From Stenotrophomonas maltophilia (GTDB lineage Bacteria; Pseudomonadota; Gammaproteobacteria; Xanthomonadales; Xanthomonadaceae), in contig NZ_SRHZ01000038.1 in the NCBI RefSeq assembly GCF_004684085.1, positions 102,512 through 166,511 on the forward strand: a stretch of 64,000 bases of DNA, read 5' to 3'. The notes beneath the pieces are model-generated. The model was not told the DNA's origin. It made no database searches and saw only the letters and a list, made by a program, of their open reading frames with translations. The position numbers and the translations under genes are program-made. This document shows positions 8,494 to 15,939 of the stretch, one piece after another. Within the stretch, counting starts at the first letter, position 1. Every line of letters begins with the position of its first letter.

Positions 8494-9524
8494 GTAAGGT
8501 CAAGCTCCAGGACAACCTCGGTCGCGTGGTGAACATCAATGCCGATGCCACCAAGGGCGCCATCGTGGGCGTCAACCTGTACGCGGCCGACGGCAAGACA
8601 CTGATCGATCCTGCTCAACTCGGCGGTGGTACCGGCAGCAGCAGCACGCCTTGGGACAGATTGTCTGGCGTGCCGCGCAACATCGTGGCCCTGGCCCAGC
8701 TGTCGGGTATTGGCTATCCGGTGCTGGTCGGTCCAGGTGACTGGCGCATGCGCACCTTCCGTGCCGGCGGCGGGATCACCGTCGTCAACGGCAATGGCCG
8801 CGATGGCGACACTGTGGTGCGGCTGGAAGAAGTCGGCAACACCGAAGACGGCCAGGCGCTGGTGAAGATCACCCGTGACGTGTACGGCCGCGTCACCGCC
8901 ACCGCGGCAGCAAGCACCGACGACCTGGCCGAGGGCGGGAGCAATCTGTACTTCACCGCCGCGCGTGCTGATGCACGGGCCGATGCGCACATTACTGCAC
9001 AGAAGGGCGCCGCCAACGGCCTGGCGCCGCTGGACGCGGCCAGCAAGATCCCTACGCAGTACCTGCCGGCGCTGGCGATCACGTCCACCTTCGTGGTGAA
9101 CAGCCAGGCCGCGCAGCTGGCGCTGGTTGCGCAGGAGGGCGACGTTGCCGTCCGCACGGACCAGAACCGCACCTACATTCAGAACGGCGGCACCAGTGGC
9201 ACGATGGCCGACTGGACGCAGTTGCTGGCGCCGGCCGCGCCGGTGCAGTCGGTGAACGGTCAGACCGGCACCGTCTCGCTGGACGCCGCAGCCGTGGACG
9301 CAACTCGTTCCGTGGTTGGCCTGCAGGGCGACGTGACCGCGACCGACATCGCCGAAGCACTCGACCTGGGCACTGCCGCCACGCGCGCCGCCACCGACTT
9401 CGTGGCCACCGCTTCGCTGGCCACCCTTCCCAACGCCGTTGACGATGCCGCCGCCGCCACCGCTGGTGTGGCCGTCGGTGCGATGTACCGCAACGGTTCC
9501 GTCCTCTGTGTTCGCATCTCCTGA
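8490..9524 (+). CDS. Phage tail-fibre-like protein, 344 aa
   Basis: The GTG start at 8490 overlaps the Rz1 stop (GTGA). The sequence is a string of Gly/Thr/Val/Asp-rich strands typical of trimeric fibres. It includes a tail-fibre signature running from NLYFTAARADARA through LAPLDAASKIPTQYLPA, and a later V-N-G-Q-T-G-T-V-S-L-D segment that recurs in phage fibres. The C-terminus is an Ala-rich stretch ending in VCVRIS. It probably forms a shaft or adaptor for the receptor-binding protein encoded next, nine bases downstream. Confidence 0.8.
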   Translation: MSKVKLQDNLGRVVNINADATKGAIVGVNLYAADGKTLIDPAQLGGGTGSSSTPWDRLSGVPRNIVALAQLSGIGYPVLVGPGDWRMRTFRAGGGITVVNGNGRDGDTVVRLEEVGNTEDGQALVKITRDVYGRVTATAAASTDDLAEGGSNLYFTAARADARADAHITAQKGAANGLAPLDAASKIPTQYLPALAITSTFVVNSQAAQLALVAQEGDVAVRTDQNRTYIQNGGTSGTMADWTQLLAPAAPVQSVNGQTGTVSLDAAAVDATRSVVGLQGDVTATDIAEALDLGTAATRAATDFVATASLATLPNAVDDAAAATAGVAVGAMYRNGSVLCVRIS

Positions 9525-9533
9525 GGTAGCCCG

Positions 9534-12026
9534 ATGACTACGAAATATCCCGCAGAAATCGACCAGTTTGATAACCCCAAGCCGGATGACAGTCAGGCAA
9601 AGGTGCGCTCCCATTCCCAGCAGCATGGCGACGCCAACGACGCCATCGAAGCCGTGCAACGCAAGGTTGGGTCGGATGGCTCGACCGATCCTGCTTCGCT
9701 CGATCACAAAGTCAGGAACCTGCAGAGCGTCACGGCCGACCTGAACACTGCGGCATACCAACCGGTTGAGTCGTTTGCTACGTCCCTTCAGGGTGGCAAG
9801 GCTGATACGGCTGTCCAGCCCGCAGACATGAGCGCTGTGGAGAACGGTCTGCAGACGCAGATCGATGGCTTGGTCGAGGGCCAGCAGACCAGCGCCATCT
9901 ACGCCAACACACTTGCGGATCTCCAGGCTGTGACCGGGTCCTATGTGGGGCAGGGCGGCTTCGTGCTCAACGGCACGGGGGCAGGCCAGTACCGCTGGAG
10001 TGGTTCTGCCTGGGCTTTTCTGCGCGCGGACATGTTGTCGCAGAAGGCTGATAAGAGTGAGGCGATCATCACCTCTGGAAACGTGGCTGAAAGCGCACAG
10101 CCCCGCGGTGCCGCAAATAATGGCGGCGTGCTCAACTTCGACACCAGTGGTCGCGTGGTCGGATTCACCATTCCAACGGGGCAGCGAGGCGGCAGTACCT
10201 ACTTTGCGGGCGACTTCCCAGCGTCTCATCTCCGGGGGCGTCGAATCCGTGTGGTTCAGCTCTTCAACGCAACGACCGGCTTCCTCGGCGCCCCGCTTGG
10301 TGTGAACCCGGCAGTGCAGGTGCAAGCTCGCGCTGGGAGCACCGTTACGACGGTGACGCCTGTTTCGTTCAGTAACACGCAACAGGGGAATGTGCTGACG
10401 CAGGTCGGTGTGTTCGATGTGCCGGCGAACGCAGACTTTGTCGGGCTGGTTGTCCTCCTTTTCAACGGCTCTCCCACTTCCAGCGACCAGACGATCACCA
10501 TGACGAGCATCAGCTACGCGCCCGCAGTAGCAGATCCAGGAGAATCCGCAAACGATGCCGCCCTTTCCCTTCGCCTGGAGCCACTGCAGGACGGCATTGA
10601 AGCCAACGCTGCGGCGTTGACTGCCGGGACGATCACTTCTGGCGCCATGCTGGGCGAGGCGCTGCCGCGAAGCCAGGTCTTCAATGGCAGCATCCTGAAC
10701 TTCTTCCCGGATGGCCGAATCAGTGGATTCACGGTCCCTGCTGGGCAGCAAGGTGGGTCGACCTATTTCGTCGGCGACATCCCGGTGGAGGACGTGGTCG
10801 GTCAGCGAATCCGCATTACGCAAAAGTTCGAGGCGACGGCAGGATTCATTGGCACTCTGTCGGTGAATCCGACCCTCGGAGCACAGTGGCGGAAGGGCAG
10901 CACGGTGACGGCACTGACGCCAGTATCTAAGACGACCTCGCAGGCTGGCACAGTGATCACGCAGGTTTGCGTGGTCGACGTGCCTACTGATGCCGAGTGG
11001 GTCGGGGTCGGGCTTCAGCTCTACAACGCAGCCGTCGCCCCTTCCAATCAAACCATCAAGTTGTCGGAGGTGGGGTATGCGCTGGTAAATGCCGATTCCG
11101 GCGAGACCCTGGCCGACAGCACGCTGAGGGTCCGTATCAATCGCGCGATTCGGGATGCGCAGCCTGACGATGCTGAGTACCAGGTAACGATTACGGTAAA
11201 GCCGGTGGGTGGCGACTACACCCACCCAAAGCTCGCGCTGGATGCAATCCTGGATGCCGCATCGGACAAGAAGTACCGCGTGGCCATCTACCCGGGGCAG
11301 TACGCCGGCTACGCCGAGTGGCAGTTGAAGGACTGGGTGGACCTGGTCGGCATCGGTCGTCGCGATGAGATCATCATCGGATATGAGAACCCGGACAATG
11401 CGCCTGCCACCACGATCAGGAACACGTCCGTTTTCTGGGCGGCGCGTCGGTCGAACATCAAGAATCTGACTGTTCAGATCAAGAACGGTCGCTATGCCAT
11501 CCATGCTGAGTCGGACGGGCAGCGGCCAGGCAATGAGTTCGGAATCTACAACTGCGTTGTTCGTCACCTCGGTAATGCCAGCGCACCCAACAATGACTGG
11601 GCCACGGGCTCGCAATACGCGGTGGGTTCTGGGAACTCACCGGGCGAGCGCTACGTGCTGCGCGGGTCGCACTTCGAAGGCCCAGGGGGCGGTTTCAGCT
11701 ACCACACGCCTGGCTACGGCATGCCTGTGAGCGCGACCTACGTCGACGCAACCACGGTGGATGCCGAGGGCTGTTCGTTCAAGGCTACCGCCAGTGGTAA
11801 CGCGTCCTTTGCGATCAAGCCCATTCGGCCTGGTGCTGGTGACTGGTGCCGGTTGGTAGGAAACACGTTCGATGGAATGGTGCTGTATGCGACGAACGAG
11901 TGGATCTCGCCCGACACCACCACCAATCGCGCCCAGGTCTTCGTGTTCGGAAATGGCAACACCGGGATGAACTTTGTCACCAACATTACCGGGCCCGTGA
12001 CCGACTACACCCCGTCCTTTACGTAG
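9534..12026 (+). CDS. Phage tail fibre/tailspike with duplicated module and beta-helix-like C-terminus, 830 aa
   Basis: Three parts can be seen. Residues 1-175 look like a virion-attachment and shaft region. Residues about 177-345 and 366-530 are two diverged copies of one module: compare NFDTSGRVVGFTIP at 201 with NFFPDGRISGFTVP at 389, and the matching TPVS, V-x-D-V-P and N-Q-T-I elements about 188 residues apart. Residues about 545-830 look like a parallel beta-helix of the pectinesterase/pectate-lyase type (YPGQYAGY, I-G-R-R-D-E-I-I-I-G, I-K-N-L-T-V-Q-I). The C-terminal part is likely the receptor-binding or depolymerising domain. No catalytic residues can be assigned with confidence. Confidence 0.8.
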   Translation: MTTKYPAEIDQFDNPKPDDSQAKVRSHSQQHGDANDAIEAVQRKVGSDGSTDPASLDHKVRNLQSVTADLNTAAYQPVESFATSLQGGKADTAVQPADMSAVENGLQTQIDGLVEGQQTSAIYANTLADLQAVTGSYVGQGGFVLNGTGAGQYRWSGSAWAFLRADMLSQKADKSEAIITSGNVAESAQPRGAANNGGVLNFDTSGRVVGFTIPTGQRGGSTYFAGDFPASHLRGRRIRVVQLFNATTGFLGAPLGVNPAVQVQARAGSTVTTVTPVSFSNTQQGNVLTQVGVFDVPANADFVGLVVLLFNGSPTSSDQTITMTSISYAPAVADPGESANDAALSLRLEPLQDGIEANAAALTAGTITSGAMLGEALPRSQVFNGSILNFFPDGRISGFTVPAGQQGGSTYFVGDIPVEDVVGQRIRITQKFEATAGFIGTLSVNPTLGAQWRKGSTVTALTPVSKTTSQAGTVITQVCVVDVPTDAEWVGVGLQLYNAAVAPSNQTIKLSEVGYALVNADSGETLADSTLRVRINRAIRDAQPDDAEYQVTITVKPVGGDYTHPKLALDAILDAASDKKYRVAIYPGQYAGYAEWQLKDWVDLVGIGRRDEIIIGYENPDNAPATTIRNTSVFWAARRSNIKNLTVQIKNGRYAIHAESDGQRPGNEFGIYNCVVRHLGNASAPNNDWATGSQYAVGSGNSPGERYVLRGSHFEGPGGGFSYHTPGYGMPVSATYVDATTVDAEGCSFKATASGNASFAIKPIRPGAGDWCRLVGNTFDGMVLYATNEWISPDTTTNRAQVFVFGNGNTGMNFVTNITGPVTDYTPSFT

Positions 12027-12035
12027 TAGTTGAGT

Positions 12036-12064
12036 GGCAGGGTCGACTCATGTTCGACCCTGCC
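12036..12064. terminator. Perfect hairpin between convergent tail-fibre and SRAP genes
   Basis: An 11-bp perfect inverted repeat (GGCAGGGTCGA, seven-base loop, TCGACCCTGCC) fills the gap between the two stop codons. There is no T-tract, so it may be a weak bidirectional terminator, an mRNA end stabiliser or a repeat element. It resembles two further hairpins at 12790-12822 and 14164-14188. Confidence 0.5.
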
Positions 12065-12730
12065 TCATTCGACCTGCAGCAGCAGGTCCTCGCGGTTGTT
12101 CCGCGGCGTGTTGACTGCGCGACTGACGCGGTAGGCCTCCATCGCCGGCGTCTCGCTGGCCAGCAGCATCGCCATCGCGTCGTCCGGGCCCGCTGCCATC
12201 CACTCATCGAGCTGGCCGGCCTGTAGCCACACCGGCATGCGGTCGTGGATGTCCGCCGATACGCCGCTGCTGTCGCCGGTGATGATAGTGAAGGTGCCCA
12301 GGTTGCCGTCGGGCAGCAGCGGGCTGGTGTCCTCCCACAGGCCAGCGGCCAGCAGCGGCCCGGTGGCGTGGATGAACCACGGGTCCTTCTTCTCATCGAT
12401 CGGGCTTACCGACCACTCGTAGTAGCCGGCCATGGGGATCACGCAGCGGCGCTTCTTGAAGGCTGCGCGGAATGCCGGCTTGGTGGCCACTGTCTCGATG
12501 CGGGCATTGATGGTCGAGCCCTGCAGGCCCTTGGCCTTCGCCCAGAAGGGCAGCAGGCCCCAGGCCAGTCGGGTTACCTGCCGGCCTTCGCCGCGGTCCA
12601 GGATCACCGATGCGCGCTGTGTCGGCGCCAGGTTGTAGCTGGGCTGGATCTCGGCCAGGCCGGGGGCAAGGTCAGCCAGCCCCGGCTGGCCGAAGTCGAT
12701 CACGGGGAGCTGGACGAATCTGCCGCACAT
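12065..12730 (-). CDS. SRAP-domain protein (YedK/HMCES family), abasic-site cross-linking
   Basis: 221 aa from the ATG at 12730 (product starts MCGRF), with an AGGAGGG ribosome site; a longer frame upstream is not needed. The family traits are present: Cys2 exposed after Met removal, NLAPTQ, TINARIET (Asn and Glu), GYYEW (Glu) and HDRMPVWL (His). In characterised homologues Cys2 forms a thiazolidine link to abasic sites in single-stranded DNA, protecting them. It is transcribed against the tail genes, in the accessory end of the prophage, and shares direction with the parA-like gene. The residues are intact, so activity is expected. Confidence 0.92.
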   Translation of the reverse strand: MCGRFVQLPVIDFGQPGLADLAPGLAEIQPSYNLAPTQRASVILDRGEGRQVTRLAWGLLPFWAKAKGLQGSTINARIETVATKPAFRAAFKKRRCVIPMAGYYEWSVSPIDEKKDPWFIHATGPLLAAGLWEDTSPLLPDGNLGTFTIITGDSSGVSADIHDRMPVWLQAGQLDEWMAAGPDDAMAMLLASETPAMEAYRVSRAVNTPRNNREDLLLQVE

Positions 12731-12789
12731 GGTCGGAGGGTAGCCCTCCTTGCCGTAATCAGGACGTGTAGGTACATCAACTCGAACCT

Positions 12790-12822
12790 CAGGCAGAGTC
12801 GACAGATATTCAACTCTGCCTG
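12790..12822. repeat. Inverted repeat in the SRAP-parA intergenic region
   Basis: Ten-base arms CAGGCAGAGT and ACTCTGCCTG around a 13-base AT-richer loop, about 60 bases upstream of the SRAP start and 100 bases after the parA-like stop. It shares the GGCAGRGT core with hairpins at 12036 and 14164. It could end the parA transcript or act as a binding site in the SRAP promoter region. No other feature stands out between 12731 and 12921. Confidence 0.45.
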
Positions 12823-12921
12823 GGGTAATTGGCCATGTACGCTGATGCCTATACGTTCTGACCTCCACTTGCCTCGCCACAAAGCAAGCATTTCAGAACG
12901 ACAAACGGTCGTCGCCGCGGT

Positions 12922-13962
12922 TCACAGGACGTGGGTCAGGTACTCCAGTTCCTTTTTGTACTTGGTCTGAGACTGGTTAACTTGCAGCCGGTTGCCGCCG
13001 ATCGTGTGGAACTGATTCACCTTCAGCTTCGGGATCGGAATGCCTTCGGCGCCACTGATGCGACCCGCAGACATGAAATCATCCGTGATCACAAACGCGT
13101 CTGCTGGGTCCAGCTCATCGAATAGGCTTTCGTATTTCTCAGCGGTGGCAAATGCCCGCTCGACGTACATCTGTGATGCACGGTCCTTGACCCCCTTCTT
13201 CGGACTTCGTGCGCCAACCATCGTCATCACGATGGCGGCTACACGAGGCGTCTTCATGCCCCCTGCTCGCTCGGCCCAGACGTTGTAGTCGCTGTTAGGG
13301 TCCGCCAGCATACGAAGGGTGATGTCCAACGAGTCAATGGAATGCTCGTCAACACGAACTGGGATGATCAGTGCGTCAGCAGCGCACCAAGCCAAGTGAG
13401 TACCACCTGCATAGAAGGGGCTGCAGTCCATCAGTATTTTGTCGCAGCCCTTCGATTCCGCTTCGGAGTCCAAGACGTCACGCAAGCTCAACAAGATGTT
13501 CCGCACAGCCTTCTTGTTGTTCGCGGCCATAGCCTGCTGCAACTGCTGGTAGAGCGCGGAGGGGAATGCAAAAAGCTCGCCATCGCCCGGTACGAAGAAG
13601 CTTGGCTTTCCCAATTTAAAGTGATCGTTGTATGCACTGATCCGATACGAGATGTCGTCAGGCACGTCACCGAATGCTGGGCCGAGAACCTTCGGACGCA
13701 GCGCATCGCCGATAGAAACTTCTGCCGTTTGCCCGCGCATGATCGCTTCGGTCAGATTCCGCTGAGGGCAGAGGTCGGCAACCAAGGTCGGACTGGTCCG
13801 GCTGAACATCCACGCTAGGTTGAACGATAGCGTCGACTTTCCAATGCCGCCTCGCAGGTTGGTTACCGCATAGGACCGGTACTTGAAGTCGACTGATGCG
13901 ACGAAACCCTCGTCCAGGGACTGCTCGTGGTTGGCGATGATGCGCTCAAGTCCTGTGGTCAT
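12922..13962 (-). CDS. ParA/Soj-like P-loop ATPase (orphan partition-type ATPase), 346 aa
   Basis: Residues 35-44 are NLRGGIGKST, the deviant Walker A motif of ParA/MinD ATPases, with Arg37 where the signature Lys normally sits. Further landmarks are V-A-D-L-C-P-Q-R-N (Walker A' region, cf. D-x-D-P-Q), ILMDCSPF (Walker B) and a later V-R-V-D-E-H-S element. Known ParA proteins move DNA by ATP-dependent binding to the nucleoid with a centromere-binding partner. No ParB or small RHH partner gene is adjacent. An exact 19-bp repeat array lies just upstream of its start. It sits between SRAP and the attachment site, so it is a prophage accessory gene. The family is secure; partition of what, and with which partner, is unknown. 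Confidence 0.85.
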   Translation of the reverse strand: MTTGLERIIANHEQSLDEGFVASVDFKYRSYAVTNLRGGIGKSTLSFNLAWMFSRTSPTLVADLCPQRNLTEAIMRGQTAEVSIGDALRPKVLGPAFGDVPDDISYRISAYNDHFKLGKPSFFVPGDGELFAFPSALYQQLQQAMAANNKKAVRNILLSLRDVLDSEAESKGCDKILMDCSPFYAGGTHLAWCAADALIIPVRVDEHSIDSLDITLRMLADPNSDYNVWAERAGGMKTPRVAAIVMTMVGARSPKKGVKDRASQMYVERAFATAEKYESLFDELDPADAFVITDDFMSAGRISGAEGIPIPKLKVNQFHTIGGNRLQVNQSQTKYKKELEYLTHVL

Positions 13963-13986
13963 GGGGCGGCCCGCGGTGAATGAGGC

Positions 13987-14100
13987 TGCAGGTTAACCCC
14001 GATACTGCAGGTCGTCAATCTATGTGCAGGACGTTATATGATCTGCAGGTCGATTGGGTGTGTGCAGGTTGACGTCGTAGCCGCAGGAGAGCTGGGGCTT
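13987..14100. repeat. Iteron-like array: six repeats with exact 19-bp period
   Basis: TGCAGG begins at 13987, 14006, 14025, 14044 and 14063, and the variant CGCAGG at 14082, so six units are spaced exactly 19 bp apart. Four of the TGCAGG units are followed by T, and three by TCG or TTG. The remainder of each unit is variable. The array starts 25 bp upstream of the parA-like start codon and overlaps its best promoter. Such arrays serve as partition centromeres, replication iterons or cooperative operators. Here a parS-type or autoregulatory site for the ParA system is the simplest reading, but this is inference. Confidence 0.8.
13990..14018 (-). promoter_or_regulatory. Predicted sigma-70 promoter of the parA-like gene
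   Basis: On the minus strand TTGACG (14018-14013), a 17-bp spacer and TAACCT (13995-13990) lie about 30 bases before the GTG/ATG region of the parA-like gene. Both boxes fall inside the first two units of the 19-bp repeat array, so a protein bound to the array would block or modulate this promoter. Confidence 0.5.
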
Positions 14101-14163
14101 TTCTGGACCCTTATCGGATTGGACGTGGATCAAAGTGGGGGCGCGAGCAGCGCCGCGCCGGCA

Positions 14164-14188
14164 CAGAGTCGACTATGACTCGACTCTG
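14164..14188. repeat. Hairpin CAGAGTCGA/TCGACTCTG
   Basis: Nine-base perfect arms with a seven-base loop, in the divergent region between the repeat array and the 168-aa gene. It is the third member of the GGCAGRGTCGA-like hairpin set in this end of the prophage. The rest of 13963-14257 is the iteron array and otherwise unremarkable sequence. Confidence 0.45.
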
Positions 14189-14257
14189 CCCGAACGATTC
14201 AGGCAGGTCGCCGACGCGTTCGCAGGATCTGCGACGGCCGGTCGTATCCTTCCGGCC

Positions 14258-14764
14258 ATGCTTCCCATGCACGGCTACCAAGGCTTCCGCACCGCCCCCG
14301 TTCCCACTGGCTGGGTCCAGCTGGGTGACAACTGGGTGCTGTGGTGGAGCGGTCGGCAGATCGCCCAGGTTTCGCCAGCCAAGGATCGTGGGGTGCGTGT
14401 GCACCTCGATGCCCGGAAGATGTGGCAGACCAAGGACGAATGGGAAGCCAGTCTCGCCCAGGGCAAGCGCTATGCCGAGCGCTGGTGCGCGGTCAGGCTC
14501 TACCCAGAGCTGCGCCTTCGCGCCGCCGTGGCCCGGCTGTTGGGCACCAAGCCGGCCGAACCGCTCGAACCGCTGCCCGGCCTGCCACCGACCCGCGAGC
14601 AGCAGCAACAAGCCCGGCGCCTGGCTGAGGCCACGGCTACCGCTACGGCGCGGGTCAAGGAAGCACTGGAGCCGGCCAAGCCGCCGGCGACCAAGCCCCG
14701 CCCGAAGGACGCCCGCAAGGCTTGGATGAGGGCGGGGCTGCAGCAGCTACGGCGCGGGGTTTGA
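14258..14764 (+). CDS. Hypothetical protein next to the attachment site, 168 aa
   Basis: I chose the ATG at 14258 (product starts MLPMHGYQGF), where coding-like codon use begins; a frame open from 14135 is possible. Residues 1-85 form a compact, Trp-rich domain (GDNWVLWWSGRQIAQV, M-W-Q-T-K-D-E-W). The rest is a helical, Ala/Arg/Lys/Pro-rich tail with very basic ends. The tail suggests nucleic-acid or protein binding. It reads rightward, away from parA, and ends about 60 bases before the tRNA fragment. I do not recognise the family. Confidence 0.6.
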   Translation: MLPMHGYQGFRTAPVPTGWVQLGDNWVLWWSGRQIAQVSPAKDRGVRVHLDARKMWQTKDEWEASLAQGKRYAERWCAVRLYPELRLRAAVARLLGTKPAEPLEPLPGLPPTREQQQQARRLAEATATATARVKEALEPAKPPATKPRPKDARKAWMRAGLQQLRRGV

Positions 14765-14821
14765 GCTAAAATGGACCCATGCCGGTCCCATCTACGTCGT
14801 AAGTACTTGATTAAACGATCA

Positions 14822-14877
14822 GCGGAAGCCCCCTCCTAAGGGGAAGGTCGCCCGTTCGAATCGGGCCGGGGTCACCA
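14822..14877 (+). other. Prophage attachment site: 3' fragment of tRNA-Arg(CCT)
   Basis: The 56 bases carry a tRNA 3' portion: the anticodon arm with CTCCTAA loop (anticodon CCT at 14835-14837), the T-arm GCCCG-TTCGAAT-CGGGC, the 3' acceptor strand CGGGGTC, discriminator A and CCA. The matching 5' acceptor strand (GACCCCG) and D-arm are missing at the expected distance upstream. It is therefore not a working tRNA but the site half left by integration into a tRNA gene. The intact copy and an integrase should lie beyond the left edge of the window. tRNA-Arg(CCT) genes are known phage targets (for example argW of E. coli). Confidence 0.85.
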
Positions 14878-14913
14878 TCCGCAGCCGTCGCATGGAATCC
14901 GCTCGCTGGGGAC

Positions 14914-15834
14914 CTACAGCAACCCCAGCCCGCCCAGCACCGCCGACACCTCCTCGCGCTCATCGCCCCGCAGCCCCTGCAACGGCAGTGGCAGGCAGTC
15001 CTCGCCGCACAGTCCCAGCAGCGCTGCCGCACTGGCTACGACGCGAATCCCACCAAACCGGTCATACAGCGCCCATAGCGGTGCCAGTCGTGCCGAGAGG
15101 GCAATGGCACCCTCTTCATCGCCACTACCCACGGCCCGCATGATCTGCAGCGCAACCTCAGGGAACAGTCCGGCAGTTACCGAATACCAGCCATCGCACC
15201 CCGCCAGCAGTCCACGTACTGCCGATGCGTCACCACTGACGCCCAGCGTCACATGCGCAGGAACGCACGCACGGAGTGCAGCAACGCGCGTGGCCGCCTC
15301 CGCCGTGTCATCGGCCAGGCGCGGAATCTTGATCGAGGCGATGTTGGGCAGCGCGGCGATCCGGCCATGCAGTGCATCGGTGAAGCGGAAGTGCGTGGTG
15401 CCCGGATTGTCGTAAACGCAGATGGGTATGCGTACCGCCGCGCATACCGTTTCGAACAGCGCTTGCACCTCAGGGTCCTTCAGGGGCTGATAGGACACGG
15501 GAGCGAGCAGCAGGCCTGCAGCACCCGCATCCTCGGCATCCAGCGCCAGTTCCAGTACATCGCGGGTACGCAATGCACCGATGCCGGCGATCACGGGTAC
15601 GCCTCCGGCGTGGGCGAGAGCTTCGCGCACCACGCGCTTGCGCTCGGGCTTCTCCAGATAGGCGTAGCTGCCGGTGGAGCCCAGGACGCCCATCGAGTCA
15701 ACGCCGGAACCCGCCAGGCGCTCGACCAATCCGGCAAACGATCGAAGGTCGATGCCCGATTCTGTGAGGGGCGTAAGCGGGAACGCGCTGAGGCCTTGGA
15801 ACATGGTCATCTCGAGAGGTGGGTACGTGGGCAT
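14914..15834 (-). CDS. Dihydrodipicolinate synthase / N-acetylneuraminate lyase family aldolase
   Basis: 306 aa from the ATG at 15834; ATGs at 15810 and 15804 are alternatives. It has the class I aldolase barrel of the DapA family: GSTGSYAYL (residues 52-60) matching the G-T-T/T-G substrate loop, the catalytic Tyr141 in VYDNPGTT, and the Schiff-base Lys169 in ASIKIPR. DapA itself condenses pyruvate and aspartate semialdehyde, but many paralogues act on other 2-oxo acids. There is no dap or sialic acid gene nearby, so the substrate is open. It is monocistronic and divergent from a GNAT gene. Confidence 0.85.
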   Translation of the reverse strand: MPTYPPLEMTMFQGLSAFPLTPLTESGIDLRSFAGLVERLAGSGVDSMGVLGSTGSYAYLEKPERKRVVREALAHAGGVPVIAGIGALRTRDVLELALDAEDAGAAGLLLAPVSYQPLKDPEVQALFETVCAAVRIPICVYDNPGTTHFRFTDALHGRIAALPNIASIKIPRLADDTAEAATRVAALRACVPAHVTLGVSGDASAVRGLLAGCDGWYSVTAGLFPEVALQIMRAVGSGDEEGAIALSARLAPLWALYDRFGGIRVVASAAALLGLCGEDCLPLPLQGLRGDEREEVSAVLGGLGLL

Positions 15835-15939
15835 CCGGCGCGGCGGCTGGACGCCAGGAATTGTTTATTGTCCTATGACAAATATCAAGTGCCGCCGTGC
15901 AGCGTGAGCACTTGGCACGAATGACGCACCATCAACGCC

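Noticed and set aside
8406..11615. Leftward open frame of 1069 codons across both tail-fibre genes
   Set aside because: It is antisense to two well-supported fibre genes, has no ribosome site or family motif, and is rich in His, Arg and Gly as expected from reading GC-rich coding DNA backwards.
13987..14100. CRISPR array before parA
   Set aside because: Only about six bases are conserved per 19-bp period, far too short for CRISPR repeats, and no cas gene is near.
14800..14877. Complete tRNA-Arg gene
   Set aside because: The 5' acceptor strand and D-arm are missing; only the 3' part can be folded.
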